In this document: positions 39,893 to 50,726 of the stretch, one piece after another
Position numbering within the stretch: position 1 is the first letter of the stretch
Layout of the letters: each line of letters starts with the position of its first letter
From: an uncultured Eggerthellaceae bacterium
GTDB taxonomy: Bacteria; Actinomycetota; Coriobacteriia; Coriobacteriales; Eggerthellaceae
Direction: 5' to 3'
Assembly (NCBI GenBank): GCA_934670115.1
Contig: CAKUOV010000001.1
Span: 62,001-126,000, forward strand
DNA length: 64,000 nucleotides
Made by a program: the position numbers and the translations under genes
The notes under the pieces: generated by a model
The model's database searches: none
What the model was told of the DNA's origin: nothing
The model's input: the letters and a program-made list of their open reading frames with translations, nothing else

Positions 39893-40489
39893 CTACAAAA
39901 CGCGGCGCTGCTCCAAGGCGCGGCCAAGCGTCACTTCATCGGCGTACTCCAAGTCGCCACCAACAGGCAAGCCGCTGGCGAGGCGCGAAACCTTGATGTC
40001 AAGCGGCTTGATCAAGCGCGCCAAATATGTTGCCGTGGTTTCGCCTTCCACATTCGGATTCGTGGCCAGCACCACTTCGCGGACATCTTCTTCCGCAAGA
40101 CGGCGCATAAGCGCCGCAATATGCAGCTGGTCGGGCCCAATGCCCTCCATGGGAGAAAGCGCCCCGCCCAGCACATGGTAGCGCCCGAAGAAAACGCCCG
40201 TGCGCTCGATGGGCGGAATGTCGCGCGGCTCTTCGACCACGCACAAAAGTCCCTGGTCACGCTTGGACGACGAACAAATTTCGCACTCATCACCTTGCGC
40301 ATAGTTGAAGCAACGCGGGCAAAAATGCACCGTGTCCTTCACTTCTACAATGGCCTGAGACAAGCGCATGGCGGTATCGTAATCGGTGTTCAGAATCCAA
40401 TACGCTATGCGCTGGGCAGACTTCGGGCCAATACCCGGAAGCCGCTCAAGCTCGTCGAGCAGGGTTTGTATAGCGGGAGCAGCGAACAT
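39893..40489 (-). CDS. recR: Recombination mediator RecR
   Basis: A 198-aa protein that works with RecO (and RecF) to load RecA at gaps. Domains in order: helix-hairpin-helix (ELERLPGIGPKSAQRIAYWIL), C4 zinc finger (CPRCFNYAQGDECEICSS), Toprim (LLCVVEEPRDIPPIERTGVFFGRYHVLGG with DVREVVLATNPNVEGE) and a C-terminal Walker-like segment (RLASGLPVGGDLEYADEVTLGRAL). Full length compared with E. coli (201 aa). It follows dnaX and ybaB in the universal order. Confidence 0.97.
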   Translation of the reverse strand: MFAAPAIQTLLDELERLPGIGPKSAQRIAYWILNTDYDTAMRLSQAIVEVKDTVHFCPRCFNYAQGDECEICSSSKRDQGLLCVVEEPRDIPPIERTGVFFGRYHVLGGALSPMEGIGPDQLHIAALMRRLAEEDVREVVLATNPNVEGETTATYLARLIKPLDIKVSRLASGLPVGGDLEYADEVTLGRALEQRRVL

Positions 40490-40566
40490 AATTCAGCGAA
40501 GACCTTAGCGAATCTGCGAATTGCAGTGTCGTGATTTTATCCGTTTGAACAGGCTCAATGGTGCGC

Positions 40567-40878
40567 CTAGAACGGCAGACCCATATTGCCCATGCCGCCC
40601 GTTACCGAGCTCATGCGTTGATTGCCCATCTCGGCAACACCGCGCAGCGCCTCGTTCACCGCAGCAATAACCATGTCCTGAAGCATTTCCACGTCTTCAG
40701 GGTCAACGGCATCGGGAGCAATCTCCAGCGACTTCACGGAGCCATCACCTGCGGCAACAGCCTTCACCATGCCGCCGCCCGCGGACGCTTCAAACTCCAT
40801 CGACTTGATTTCTTCCTGAGCAGTGGCCAGGTCACGCTGCATTTTCTGCGCCTGTTTCATCATTTTCTTCATATCCAT
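40567..40878 (-). CDS. YbaB/EbfC nucleoid-associated protein
   Basis: A 103-aa dimeric DNA-binding protein. The start MDMKKMMKQAQKMQRDLATAQEEI and the central GGGMVKAVAAGDGSVKSLEI are typical of the family, as is VIAAVNEALRGVAE. It lies between dnaX (105 bp upstream) and recR (77 bp downstream). An AGGAGAAA site precedes the ATG. Confidence 0.95.
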   Translation of the reverse strand: MDMKKMMKQAQKMQRDLATAQEEIKSMEFEASAGGGMVKAVAAGDGSVKSLEIAPDAVDPEDVEMLQDMVIAAVNEALRGVAEMGNQRMSSVTGGMGNMGLPF

Positions 40879-40983
40879 GAGTTTTCTCCTATCAAGTAGG
40901 GCGCTTCAACGCGCCGCTTTCTTTCTCTTTTTGCCGTTGCGTATCGGAAGCCGCCTTGCGCTTATCCGCACGCAATCGGAGTT

Positions 40984-43497
40984 TTACGCTTCTTGCACAA
41001 CCACGCCCTCGCCGAAACTCGAGGTCAACATCTGCTGGAATTCCTCAAGGCCGATCGTCGGGCCATCGTCTTCAGGAATGGCGAAGGGGTCGTCTTCCCA
41101 AGGCGGAACTTCTTGCTTCGCAGGCTGGCTGGCCGCTGCAGGCGTTGCCGCCGGGGCTGCCGCTGCAAGCTCGGGCGCAGGCTGCGCTGCTATGCCAGCT
41201 GCCGTTTCTCGCTTCTGAGCAGGCGGTTCGTCCTCATCGAAGGGCGGTTCGTCTTCCCAGCCGTACGAATCGAAGCCGCTGTACGCATCCAACGGCACTT
41301 CCTCGTACGCGTACGATTCCTCTTTCGCGTGCACGTGCTCTTCGGCACCCGGCGTTGCTCCATCGGGCGACCACCCCGGCGTTGCCTGCGTCATCGCGTC
41401 GGGTTTTTCCTCTGCTTCAGGGGCCGACGCCGCTGCCTCCGTTGCCGGTGCTTGTTGTACCGGCTCCGCTTTTCGTGCAGCGCCAGCCGTACCGCGCGTG
41501 GTCCGTGTTATGCTCGAAAGGAATTCGGATTCGCGACTGACCTCGGACGATGCCGCCGATTGCTCCGCTTCCACAGAATCAGAAGCCGCTGCAGGGGTTG
41601 CCGTAGCGGCACCTGTAACGGTTGCCGCGGAAGCACTTGCAACGGATGTCGCTGCACCTTCCGCCAACACAACAACGGGAACATCGGCACCCGCAGCGCG
41701 CGAAACGGCCTGCCGCAAATATTCCAGCGCATCGGGCTTTTGCAGCATGGTCAACGCATGCGCACAGCTCTGCCGAAACACGATATCAAGCGAACCTTTC
41801 GCCTGATTGAAAGATACATGAGCGCTCATAAGCAGCGAGGTGTACGTCGGCCGTTCGCGTTTGATTTCCGCGAAAGCACGTTTCCACATGCGCTGCACCA
41901 CCGCAGGGTTTGCGAAGCCTTCGAGCTTTTCCGCCGTTGCAACAGGCACATGGTTGCCCGACGAAACCGCAGGTGCAGGCACAGAAGCGGCCGTGGCAGC
42001 AGCTGCAGGAGCGACAGCAGGAGACATCGCAGACGAAGCTGTTGGAGCTGCACCCTGAACGGCAGGTTTGCGCTCTTCCAACCTAGGCTCAACCACTTGG
42101 GACACGTTGGCCTCGGCGGGTCTGGCCTCAGGAGTCACCTGGGTCGCCGCCGCAGGACGCGATTCAGCTACCGCCGCCTGCGACGAAGCAATGGGAGCTG
42201 CTGTCGTCGGAACCGCAGGTCGTGTCTCAACACGCACAGTCGCCGGAACCTGGGACGCCGGCTGCTCGACCGGGGACGCCGCTTGAGCCACAGCCGCAGC
42301 CGTCACAGAGCCCGCCGCCAATGCAGCCCCCGCCTCACCAGCCGCGACAGCCGCCACCGGACGCTGCTCCAGCGCTTCCACGCGCTCCGCCAAAGACTCA
42401 AGCGTCACATCGCTTGCGGGATGACAAATCTTCGTAAGCGCGATCTCAAAGCACAGACGCGCATTCGTTGCCTGCTTCAGCTGCACCATCACGTCACCGA
42501 GCGTTTCCAGCATGTATGTCAAACGGTCGGGAGCAAAACGTTTTGCCTGGTCAATGATTTGCGGACGCATTTCGTCCGCTACCGAAAGCGGTGCCTTAGC
42601 GCCAGCCATCGCAAGGAAATACATATCACGCACGCGCTGCGCCAAATCCGCCGTCAAACGCGCGAAATCGCCGCCCGTCTGCGCAAACGAGTCAACCCAC
42701 ATGAATGCCGCCGCAATATCGCGCTTGGCCAGCGCGTCAACAGCGGCCGTCAAATCGCACGCCGCCTGTGTGCCGCCCAGCTGCTGCACAACGGCAACCG
42801 ACACGGACCCTTCGCCAAACGCAATAGCCTGCTCAAGGGCAGTCAGCGCATTGCGCAAGCCGCCATCGGATCCGCCGGTGATAATCTCAAGCGCCTCGCG
42901 CTCGAACTCAACGCCTTCCGCCTGGCAAATCTCCGCCAAACGATCGGTCATTCCCTGGTTGTCAATGCGACGAAAATCGAAACGCTGACAACGCGACAAA
43001 ATGGTCTCGGGAACTTTCTGCGGATCCGTGGTACACAGAATGAACACCACATGACCAGGGGGTTCTTCCAAGGTTTTCAGCAGCGCGTTAAACGCCGCCA
43101 CCGAAAGCATGTGAACTTCGTCGATGATGTACACCTTGTATTTGCCGCGCGTGGGGGCAAATTGCACGCGGCTGATAATTTCTTCGCGCACGTTTTCTAC
43201 GCCCGTGCGGCTCGCGGCGTCAAGTTCGTAGACATCGGGATGCTCGCCCTGAGCGATTTCCTGACAGCTTGTGCAGGTTCCATCGGGGTTCGACGTAGGG
43301 CCGTTATCGCACAGCAGAGCCTTCGCCAAAAGTCGCGCCGTGGTGGTTTTGCCCGTTCCGCGCGGGCCGCAAAAAAGATACGCATGACTCAGTTTGTCCT
43401 GGTCAATGGCGTTTTTTATGGTGCGTTCAATATGATCTTGACCCACAACCTCTGAAAAAACCTGAGGGCGATATTTGCGATACAGAGCTTCGGCCAT
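40984..43497 (-). CDS. dnaX: DNA polymerase III subunit gamma/tau
   Basis: An 837-aa clamp-loader ATPase. Walker A GPRGTGKT at 44-51, zinc-finger cysteines C63, C75 and C78, DEVHML at 126-131 and the sensor motif SRCQRFDFRRI. Domain III ends near residue 370. A long Ala/Pro/Val-rich linker (about 375-520) follows, then a conserved tau-type domain (EKLEGFANPAVVQRMWKRAFAEIKRERPTYTSLLM, about 525-600) and an acidic C-terminal tail (DEPPFDEDEPP). I see no obvious frameshift signal for a separate gamma product. It starts 280 bp or more from SRP RNA, beyond dedA. Confidence 0.96.
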   Translation of the reverse strand: MAEALYRKYRPQVFSEVVGQDHIERTIKNAIDQDKLSHAYLFCGPRGTGKTTTARLLAKALLCDNGPTSNPDGTCTSCQEIAQGEHPDVYELDAASRTGVENVREEIISRVQFAPTRGKYKVYIIDEVHMLSVAAFNALLKTLEEPPGHVVFILCTTDPQKVPETILSRCQRFDFRRIDNQGMTDRLAEICQAEGVEFEREALEIITGGSDGGLRNALTALEQAIAFGEGSVSVAVVQQLGGTQAACDLTAAVDALAKRDIAAAFMWVDSFAQTGGDFARLTADLAQRVRDMYFLAMAGAKAPLSVADEMRPQIIDQAKRFAPDRLTYMLETLGDVMVQLKQATNARLCFEIALTKICHPASDVTLESLAERVEALEQRPVAAVAAGEAGAALAAGSVTAAAVAQAASPVEQPASQVPATVRVETRPAVPTTAAPIASSQAAVAESRPAAATQVTPEARPAEANVSQVVEPRLEERKPAVQGAAPTASSAMSPAVAPAAAATAASVPAPAVSSGNHVPVATAEKLEGFANPAVVQRMWKRAFAEIKRERPTYTSLLMSAHVSFNQAKGSLDIVFRQSCAHALTMLQKPDALEYLRQAVSRAAGADVPVVVLAEGAATSVASASAATVTGAATATPAAASDSVEAEQSAASSEVSRESEFLSSITRTTRGTAGAARKAEPVQQAPATEAAASAPEAEEKPDAMTQATPGWSPDGATPGAEEHVHAKEESYAYEEVPLDAYSGFDSYGWEDEPPFDEDEPPAQKRETAAGIAAQPAPELAAAAPAATPAAASQPAKQEVPPWEDDPFAIPEDDGPTIGLEEFQQMLTSSFGEGVVVQEA

Positions 43498-43505
43498 AGT
43501 ATCCC

Positions 43506-44207
43506 CTAGTTTTGCGCGCCCGTATCCTGCGAGCCTTCGGCGTCCTTGGCGGCCGCGCCTTTACGTGCAGCAAGCGCCGCCTTCACCGCGCCAATAACGG
43601 CAGGAAGCACCGAGACGCCCACAATGCCCAGCACAATGACTTCGAAATGCTGCTGAACAAACGGAACGCCGCCGAAGAAGTATCCCACCAGCACGAAAAG
43701 GCTCACCCATGCAATGCCGCCGATGGAATTATACAACGTGAACTTACCGAAATTCATGTGGCCCGTACCCGCGATGAACGGGGCAAACGTGCGGAAAAAC
43801 GGCATAAAACGCGTGATGACAATGGTCAGACCGCCAAAGCGCTCGAAGAAGCTATCGAGCTTTGCCATGCGCTCAGGCGTAAGCGCCTTTACTTTGCCGG
43901 AATCGATGATGCGCTTACCGAAGAAGCGCGCAATCCAATAATTGGACGTATTGCCCAAAATAGCAGCAACATAGAACACGATAAGCGTGGTGCCCAAATG
44001 CAGGCCGCCGCCCTCGGCGGAAAAAACACCCGCCGCAAAAAGAAGCGAATCACCAGGCAAAAATGGGAAAAACACCAGGCCCGTTTCCACGAACACAATC
44101 AGGAAAAGCGGCGAATACACCCAAATGGGACCTAAAGCAACAATCCAGCTCGCAATAAAACCACGAGGGTCTTTCAGCAGGTTTATGAAGAACTCTATGA
44201 TACCCAT
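43506..44207 (-). CDS. DedA-family membrane protein
   Basis: A 233-aa membrane protein of the DedA/SNARE-associated (VTT) superfamily. Family motifs: FVETGLVFFPFLPGDSLLFAAG, GNTSNYWIARFFGKRI and FGGLTIVITRFMPFFRTFAPFIAGTGHMNFGKF with the conserved RFxPxxR. Members flip lipids (undecaprenyl phosphate or phosphatidylethanolamine) across the membrane. The start at 44207 has GAAAGG upstream. It is inserted between the SRP RNA gene and dnaX, unlike the usual direct ffs-dnaX neighbourhood, 8 bp before dnaX. Confidence 0.93.
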   Translation of the reverse strand: MGIIEFFINLLKDPRGFIASWIVALGPIWVYSPLFLIVFVETGLVFFPFLPGDSLLFAAGVFSAEGGGLHLGTTLIVFYVAAILGNTSNYWIARFFGKRIIDSGKVKALTPERMAKLDSFFERFGGLTIVITRFMPFFRTFAPFIAGTGHMNFGKFTLYNSIGGIAWVSLFVLVGYFFGGVPFVQQHFEVIVLGIVGVSVLPAVIGAVKAALAARKGAAAKDAEGSQDTGAQN

Positions 44208-44287
44208 AATGCCTTTCGGAGAAAACATTCCAGCAGAACGAGGTCGTGGGGGAGCACAAAAGCGCCGCCTCGCCCGACCATCGGACC

Positions 44288-44392
44288 TTTCCGTTTAGGG
44301 CGGATGCGATCCGCCCGCGCGAGAGCTGCGGCGTACTGGACGTACGTGAGGCTCGATGCAAGGAGTATGGAGCGCGCCGCCCTAAACGGAAA
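44288..44392. repeat. Nested hairpin element (family C), copy 2, abutting SRP RNA
   Basis: Perfect 16-bp terminal stem TTTCCGTTTAGGGCGG (44288-44303) with CCGCCCTAAACGGAAA (44377-44392). Inside are a small GCGGAT-GC-GATCCGC hairpin and a GTACTGGACGTAC hairpin. It ends on the base next to the 3' end of the SRP RNA. It may terminate or process that RNA. Confidence 0.8.
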
Positions 44393-44504
44393 GAGAGTAT
44401 TGCGAGTAGGCTTGAACGCTCGTCAGAGGTCCTTATGGCTGCTTCCTTCCGGACCTGACCAGGTTCGAGGCATGGCGCCGTTCAAGCCCATTCGAAATAC
44501 TCTC
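44393..44504 (-). ncRNA. ffs: Signal recognition particle RNA (small bacterial type)
   Basis: About 112 nt on the minus strand. The hallmark core is present: GGTCAGGTCCGGAAGGAAGC followed by AGCC, with the GGAA-type tetraloop. The ends pair: GAGAGTATT at the 5' end with AATACTCTC at the 3' end, and GGCTTGAACG with CGTTCAAGCC. It scaffolds Ffh for membrane-protein targeting. A TATACT -10-like box lies at 44521-44526. dedA and dnaX lie downstream. Confidence 0.96.
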
Positions 44505-44650
44505 AGTCAAATGCTCTCATAGTATACCCGATACCCACACACGCGAGCCGTATAACCTTGCTCTGCACATAAAAAAGCCCATAGATGCCGTATGGAACCG
44601 CGCGAACGCCGCAAAGTACGCTGCGAAAAACAATCAAGCCGTCCACGAAA

Positions 44651-44869
44651 GGCATGTTGTCGAAAAATCGAAGTAAATGTGCAAAATATGACGGTACGGG
44701 GCAGGTCGAAAACATGATCAACGCCATTTGAAGCCGCTTAAGCAGGCATCGCCCTGCAAAACCCCAGGTCGCGAAAATCGTCTAACAGCGAAACGCACGG
44801 ACAACCGCTCCTCACCTACCCCGTACCGTCATATTTTGCGCATTCGGGACGAAAAAACGACAACATGCC
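44651..44869. repeat. 220-bp hairpin family (A), copy 3
   Basis: Outer ends GGCATGTTGTCG (44651-44662) and CGACAACATGCC (44858-44869) are perfect complements. Inner arms 44679-44706 and 44815-44842 (TGTGCAAAATATGACGG type) pair over 28 bp with one or two G/T. The central CCCTGCAAAACCCCAGGTCG matches copies 1 and 2. It ends 7 bp from the folC stop codon. Confidence 0.88.
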
Positions 44870-44875
44870 ACAAAA

Positions 44876-46210
44876 CTACGCGCGAAACGCCTTTTTAGCA
44901 GAAGAAACGGAGTACAGGCTGCCCGAAACAACAATCAAGTCATCGGGGCCGGCAAGCTCCCTGGCCTTATCACGTGCGTCCTCGAAACTTTGCGCCTCTA
45001 CCACTGGCACGTCCGCACGTCCGCAAGCAGCACACTTCTGGCGCAAAACCGCAGCTAGATCCGCTGCGGGAAGCGCACGCAGGTTTGGCGGCGTCATGGC
45101 AACAAAGCCCTGCGCAAAATCCGCAAGCGTCTCGGTCATGGAATCGTAATCTTTATCCGCAAGCAGACTGAGTACCACCCAAGGCGCCTTACCAGGGAAA
45201 ACGTCTTCGCACGTACGACGAAGCGCCTCAATGCCTTGCGGATTATGCCCGCCATCAACCACTACCCACGGCGTACCGGGCACATGCGGGAACACCTCGA
45301 AACGCCCTGGCCAACGAGCGGCCTGGATACCAGCGCGAACGTGTTCTGGCGAAATGCTCCAACCGCGCTGCTGCAGTGCGCGAACAATCTCAATGGCGAA
45401 CGCTGCATTTCCTGGCTGGTACTCGCCCAAAAGCGCTGTATGCAAATCCTGGTATTCGCCGTAAGAGAACGTGCGAACAATCAACTCGCTACCGTCCTCA
45501 TCAGGCACAAGAGCGGTATTTCCCGTGCTCAGCCGCGAGAAGTCAGGCTGCACAACCGGCGAGCCCACTTGGGCAGCAGCCTGCGCAACAACGGCAGCAG
45601 CCTCGGGGTCTTGCGGATAGCTCACCACCGTAGAGCCCTGTTTGATAATTCCCGCTTTTTCTCCTGCGACCTGCGCCAACGTATCACCCAGAAGAGCGGT
45701 GTGGTCAAGTCCGATGCGCGCAATGGCGCACACTTCAGGCGCGTCTATGATATTCGTGGAGTCAAGACGACCGCCCAGGCCCACTTCCAAAACCACAATA
45801 TCGCAGTTGCAACGCGCAAAATGGCACAGCGCAACAGCCGTCATCAGCTCGAACTCCGTAGGATGCTCACCCGTTTCGCGCTCGACCTCTTCAGCTTTTT
45901 CTTTCACGTCAAGCGTTACTTTGGTCAACTCGTCCATGGAGATAAGCTGACCGTTCACCTGGATGCGCTCCTCGAACGTCTCAATGTAAGGGCTGGTGAA
46001 CATGCCCGTCGTATAACCAGCCGCTTGTAGGATACGCGCCGTATAAACGCAGGCCGAACCTTTGCCATTCGTTCCTGCAACATGCACAAACTTCAGCTGA
46101 TCTTGCGGATTTCCCAGCTTCCCCATAAGAAGACGCGTGCGATCAAGCCCCAGATTCACCGTTTGCCAGCGCGGCGTGTTTATGTAAGCAACGGCATCGA
46201 ACTGTTCCAT
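44876..46210 (-). CDS. folC: Folylpolyglutamate/dihydrofolate synthase FolC
   Basis: A 444-aa Mur-ligase-fold enzyme adding glutamate to folates (and dihydropteroate). ATP loop HVAGTNGKGSACVYTA, then SPYIETFEERI, EVGLGGRLDSTN, IGLDHTALLGDTLAQVAGEKAGI and, in the C-terminal domain, VVDGGHNPQGIEALR. The start at 46210 (MEQFDAVAYINTP) has GAGGT upstream; earlier codons are hydrophobic but not conserved. The uracil-DNA glycosylase gene lies 108 bp upstream on the same strand. Confidence 0.95.
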   Translation of the reverse strand: MEQFDAVAYINTPRWQTVNLGLDRTRLLMGKLGNPQDQLKFVHVAGTNGKGSACVYTARILQAAGYTTGMFTSPYIETFEERIQVNGQLISMDELTKVTLDVKEKAEEVERETGEHPTEFELMTAVALCHFARCNCDIVVLEVGLGGRLDSTNIIDAPEVCAIARIGLDHTALLGDTLAQVAGEKAGIIKQGSTVVSYPQDPEAAAVVAQAAAQVGSPVVQPDFSRLSTGNTALVPDEDGSELIVRTFSYGEYQDLHTALLGEYQPGNAAFAIEIVRALQQRGWSISPEHVRAGIQAARWPGRFEVFPHVPGTPWVVVDGGHNPQGIEALRRTCEDVFPGKAPWVVLSLLADKDYDSMTETLADFAQGFVAMTPPNLRALPAADLAAVLRQKCAACGRADVPVVEAQSFEDARDKARELAGPDDLIVVSGSLYSVSSAKKAFRA

Positions 46211-46318
46211 GAAAACCTCCAAAAGCGCAGATAGACGCAATGAATCAAAACGAAGCAACAGGGGAAGCAGCAGAAGCACCAACGGTCGCTACAGCGCCCC
46301 ATTGCAACATGCGCAAGT

Positions 46319-46885
46319 TTATCGCTCTTGGCGCAGTAATTCGCCCAAAGTAGCAAAATCCTGCTCAAGTGCTGACTGTTTCGTTCTATCGTAAATCGCC
46401 GCAGCGGGATGATAGATGGGAAACACCTTGAACTTCCCCGCATGCTGAAGCTTGCCGTGCAAATGCGTAATGCCAACATCGGTTTTCAAGATGAATTTCG
46501 TGGCGAAGTTACCCAGCGTCACAATAAACTCGGGGTCGATGGTGCGCGTCTGCTCACGCAAAAACGGCGTGCAGAGCTCGATTTCTTCCGGACGCGGATC
46601 GCGATTGCTGGGAGGACGGCACTTAAGCACGTTGGCAATATAGATGTCATCGCGCGTCAAACCGGCAATTTCCAGCATGGCATTCAGGTTCTTACCTGCC
46701 GCTCCCACAAACGGCTCGCCCTGCAAATCTTCGTTCTTACCAGGAGCTTCGCCAATCAGCATGACGCGCGCTTGCGGATTTCCCACACCAAACACCGTTT
46801 GTGTGCGGCCATCGGCAAGCGGGCATGCATGACATGCGCACACTTGCTCGCGAATTGTCTCCAAAGGAATATGGGGCTTGCTCAT
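46319..46885 (-). CDS. Uracil-DNA glycosylase, family 4 (Fe-S)
   Basis: A 188-aa repair enzyme that removes uracil from DNA. The 4Fe-4S ligands are visible as C18 and C21 ([11 protein letters not shown]) and two later cysteines ([21 protein letters not shown]). Catalytic motif 1 is [17 protein letters not shown]; motif 2 is IYHPAA. It belongs to the short, thermostable type-4 family rather than Ung. It lies between alr and folC on the minus strand. Confidence 0.93.
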   Translation of the reverse strand: MSKPHIPLETIREQVCACHACPLADGRTQTVFGVGNPQARVMLIGEAPGKNEDLQGEPFVGAAGKNLNAMLEIAGLTRDDIYIANVLKCRPPSNRDPRPEEIELCTPFLREQTRTIDPEFIVTLGNFATKFILKTDVGITHLHGKLQHAGKFKVFPIYHPAAAIYDRTKQSALEQDFATLGELLRQER

Positions 46886-47002
46886 TTACGCCACCTTGCT
46901 TGTTACATTCGTTTCACTCTTCGTCATTTGTTGTCCGCGCCTTCGCAGCTCTCGCCCAGGGCCCTGCAGCTCGCGCCAGACCCCGTCTACGCAGTTCGCA
47001 GC

Positions 47003-48283
47003 CTACACGTACAAACGCGGCATGCGATGGCTCAGTCCAATGGTTATCTCGTGCGGAATGGTGCCGCACTCCTGCGCCATCCAGTCAATAGTGACCTCGG
47101 CATCGCCCTGCTTGCCCACCAGCAGCACCTCATCGCCAACCTGAGGCAAACGAGGATTGACTTCCCGGCGCAGCGGAAGATACTCGAACATGCACTGATC
47201 CATGCAAATGTTACCCACCTGCGGATGCAGGCGACCTTCGAAAATCACACTCGTTTTACCTGATAGAAGGCGATTAAAACCATCGGCGTACCCTAAAGGA
47301 AGCGTGCAGATATGCGAACCGCCGTTGCTGCGATAATGCAGGCCGTAGCTCACGCCGTCGTTTATCCCCAGCGTGCGCGTGTCCGTAATGCGCGCATGCA
47401 CGCTCATCGCCGGCTGAAGGTCGTAGAACCCGCGCGTCTCCACACAAGGATGATAGCCGTACAGCGAAATGCCCAAACGCGCCATGTCGAAATGCACGTT
47501 GGGATAACGCAGCAGTGCGGCCGAATTCGCGCAATGGACAATGCCCGGATCAAAGCCAGACGCCTGAATCGCATTCACGGCATCCACGAAACGGCGCGCC
47601 TGAATCTCAAAATCGAACGTTTCCGCGCAATCCGCCGTGGCAAAATGCGTGAAGATGCCCTTCAGTTCAAGCTGCGCATGAAAGCTCACGTTGCGCAAAA
47701 ACTCAACGACCTGGTCATACCGGACGCCAATACGATTCATGCCCGTATTAATGGCCAGATGATACGGCGCCGTAACGCCATATGCGTTCGCGGCCTCGGC
47801 ATATTCAATGGCGAAATCGGGCGAATAAATGCTCGGCATAATCTTGTAACCCAAAAGCAGCGGAATGGCTGTTTTCGGTGGCTCGCACAAAAGAAGAATC
47901 GGTGCGTTGATCAGGGCTTCACGCAACTCAATGCCTTCTTGCACCGTTGCAACCGCCAAATATTCAGCACCCGAATTCAATGCCGTTTTTGCCACGCGAA
48001 TCGCACCGTGACCGTATGCATCGGCTTTGACCACCGCGCACAAACGACAGTTGTACCCAATTTGATTCTTGCTCACACGCACGTTATTGCGAATCGCGTT
48101 CAAATCGATTTCCAGCCACGACCAGCGCCTATCAATAGGCTCAATCTCTGCCAATTTTTCGGGATCGAATGTCAAATGACCCCCGGTTTCCTGCGACGGC
48201 GATTCCTCTTTATGGGGAAGGCGCGCGCTTGACATGGTGTTTTTCTTAGCAAAACCCGTGAAGCCATTTATGAGCTCTTCCAC
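47003..48283 (-). CDS. alr: Alanine racemase
   Basis: A 426-aa PLP enzyme interconverting L- and D-alanine for peptidoglycan. The PLP lysine is in AVVKADAYGHG (K86). Other motifs are HLAINTGMNRIGVR, GIFTHFATAD, HCANSAALLRYP, DMARLGISLYGYHPC, the SYG catalytic tyrosine region, and the C-terminal VGNICMDQCMFEYLP. Homology starts near WSWLEIDLNAIRNNV. I chose the GTG at 48283 because AGAAAGGAAAG lies just upstream; the alternative ATG at 48235 has a poor site. Even so it has an extra N-terminal 45-50 residues. The frame continues open for 148 more codons. Confidence 0.92.
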   Translation of the reverse strand: MEELINGFTGFAKKNTMSSARLPHKEESPSQETGGHLTFDPEKLAEIEPIDRRWSWLEIDLNAIRNNVRVSKNQIGYNCRLCAVVKADAYGHGAIRVAKTALNSGAEYLAVATVQEGIELREALINAPILLLCEPPKTAIPLLLGYKIMPSIYSPDFAIEYAEAANAYGVTAPYHLAINTGMNRIGVRYDQVVEFLRNVSFHAQLELKGIFTHFATADCAETFDFEIQARRFVDAVNAIQASGFDPGIVHCANSAALLRYPNVHFDMARLGISLYGYHPCVETRGFYDLQPAMSVHARITDTRTLGINDGVSYGLHYRSNGGSHICTLPLGYADGFNRLLSGKTSVIFEGRLHPQVGNICMDQCMFEYLPLRREVNPRLPQVGDEVLLVGKQGDAEVTIDWMAQECGTIPHEITIGLSHRMPRLYV

Positions 48284-48663
48284 TGACTTTCCTTTCTGGT
48301 CGAGCTTTTTGTTCGTGCATGTTTCTTGAGGATCCGCAGACGCAATCCCGCTGCGGGCGAAAGCGTCGGCGCAAGCGGCACCGCTATAGCGCCGATCTGC
48401 GGCGCGCCCGCCGGCAGCAAAGGCATCGGCGCAGGAAGCGGTACTGCCACCGCGAGCGTTGCCACCACCGCAACCAACGGCGCGACCCGCAGCGGGAGCT
48501 CCAGCACTGCACCCTTCGACACGCGCAGAGCCCGCTGCTTTTGCAACGGGCTCTTGTGTACACGTCTCCTCTGAGCGCGCCTGTTGCGGCGCGTTTTCTT
48601 GCGAGCGCTGCGGCATTTTACGAGCAGCAGCCGCATTCCGATGTTTTCGGCTTGCTTTGGACA
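48284..48663. other. GC-rich gap between mog and alr
   Basis: 380 bp with no gene I can support. The minus-strand frame stays open into alr but is low-complexity (Ala/Gly/Ser), and the plus-strand frame lacks a proper start. Two inverted repeats are visible: AGAGCCCG/CGGGCTCT (48528-48555) and a GCGCGCC/GGCGCGTTTT terminator-like stem reading plus (48575-48600). Confidence 0.5.
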
Positions 48664-49146
48664 CTAATGTCCGCCGCCCGCCATCATCTTCACGGCGTGA
48701 GGCAAAACGCCTTCGATACCTGCCCAATTCTCGCGGGCGGCTTTCTCGCTGCCCGGCAGATTGATCACAATGCAGCTACCGCGCTGCATGCAAACGGCGC
48801 GCGAAAGCATGGCGTTCGGCGTGATTTGCAGGCTGTACGCACGCATGGCCTCGGCAATGCCGGGAACATTGCGCTCGCAAACGTCGGCCGTTGCCTCGGG
48901 CGTAACATCGCGCAGGGAAAGACCGCTTCCGCCGCAGGTCAAAACAATATCGGCATGCAGCTCATCGGCGCCGCGTACAATTTCGGCGGAAATTGCCGCA
49001 CGATCGTCCTTCACCACAACGTGGCTCAAGCACTCCCAACCCTTCTCGGCAATAAGCGCTTCCAGGGCCGCTCCTGCCGTATCCTGCTTCATGCTGCGCG
49101 TATCAGAGCAGGTCACAATCGCAAATGTGGGTTTTTCCACAGACAT
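48664..49146 (-). CDS. Molybdopterin biosynthesis protein, MogA/MoaB family
   Basis: A 160-aa protein of the MogA/MoaB family, which adenylates molybdopterin before metal insertion. The conserved loop is GGSGLSLRDVTPEAT (usually GGTG), followed by PGIAEAMR and the C-terminal INLPGSEKAARENW. It adds to the molybdenum-cofactor theme of this window, although it lies 22 kb from mobBA. It starts 12 bp after the enolase stop codon on the same strand. Confidence 0.9.
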   Translation of the reverse strand: MSVEKPTFAIVTCSDTRSMKQDTAGAALEALIAEKGWECLSHVVVKDDRAAISAEIVRGADELHADIVLTCGGSGLSLRDVTPEATADVCERNVPGIAEAMRAYSLQITPNAMLSRAVCMQRGSCIVINLPGSEKAARENWAGIEGVLPHAVKMMAGGGH

Positions 49147-49158
49147 AGTGCACCTTGC

Positions 49159-50475
<1,317 letters not shown>

Positions 50476-50726
50476 TTAATGACACGCTCTTTATTGTAAC
50501 ACCACGCGAATCCGCGAGCCGCTTTGAGAACATTTTCCTAGGTAAAAGAAGATACAGGCGAAGGAGTCGCCCCGCGCAATTCCGGCAGGGAAAGACGGCG
50601 GTAAGGGCGTGAGTCAACGTGCGACGCTTTGGATAAGCTGGGCGAATCACAAGCCCGAAGAAGCATTATTCAAGCGGAGTCCGTTCGGCGAATCCCTTGC
50701 CGCCTCTGCAAGCACGCAACTGAATT

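Noticed and set aside
40993..43455. Plus-strand open frame of 820 codons opposite dnaX
   Set aside because: Arg/Cys-rich shadow of dnaX with no start signal.
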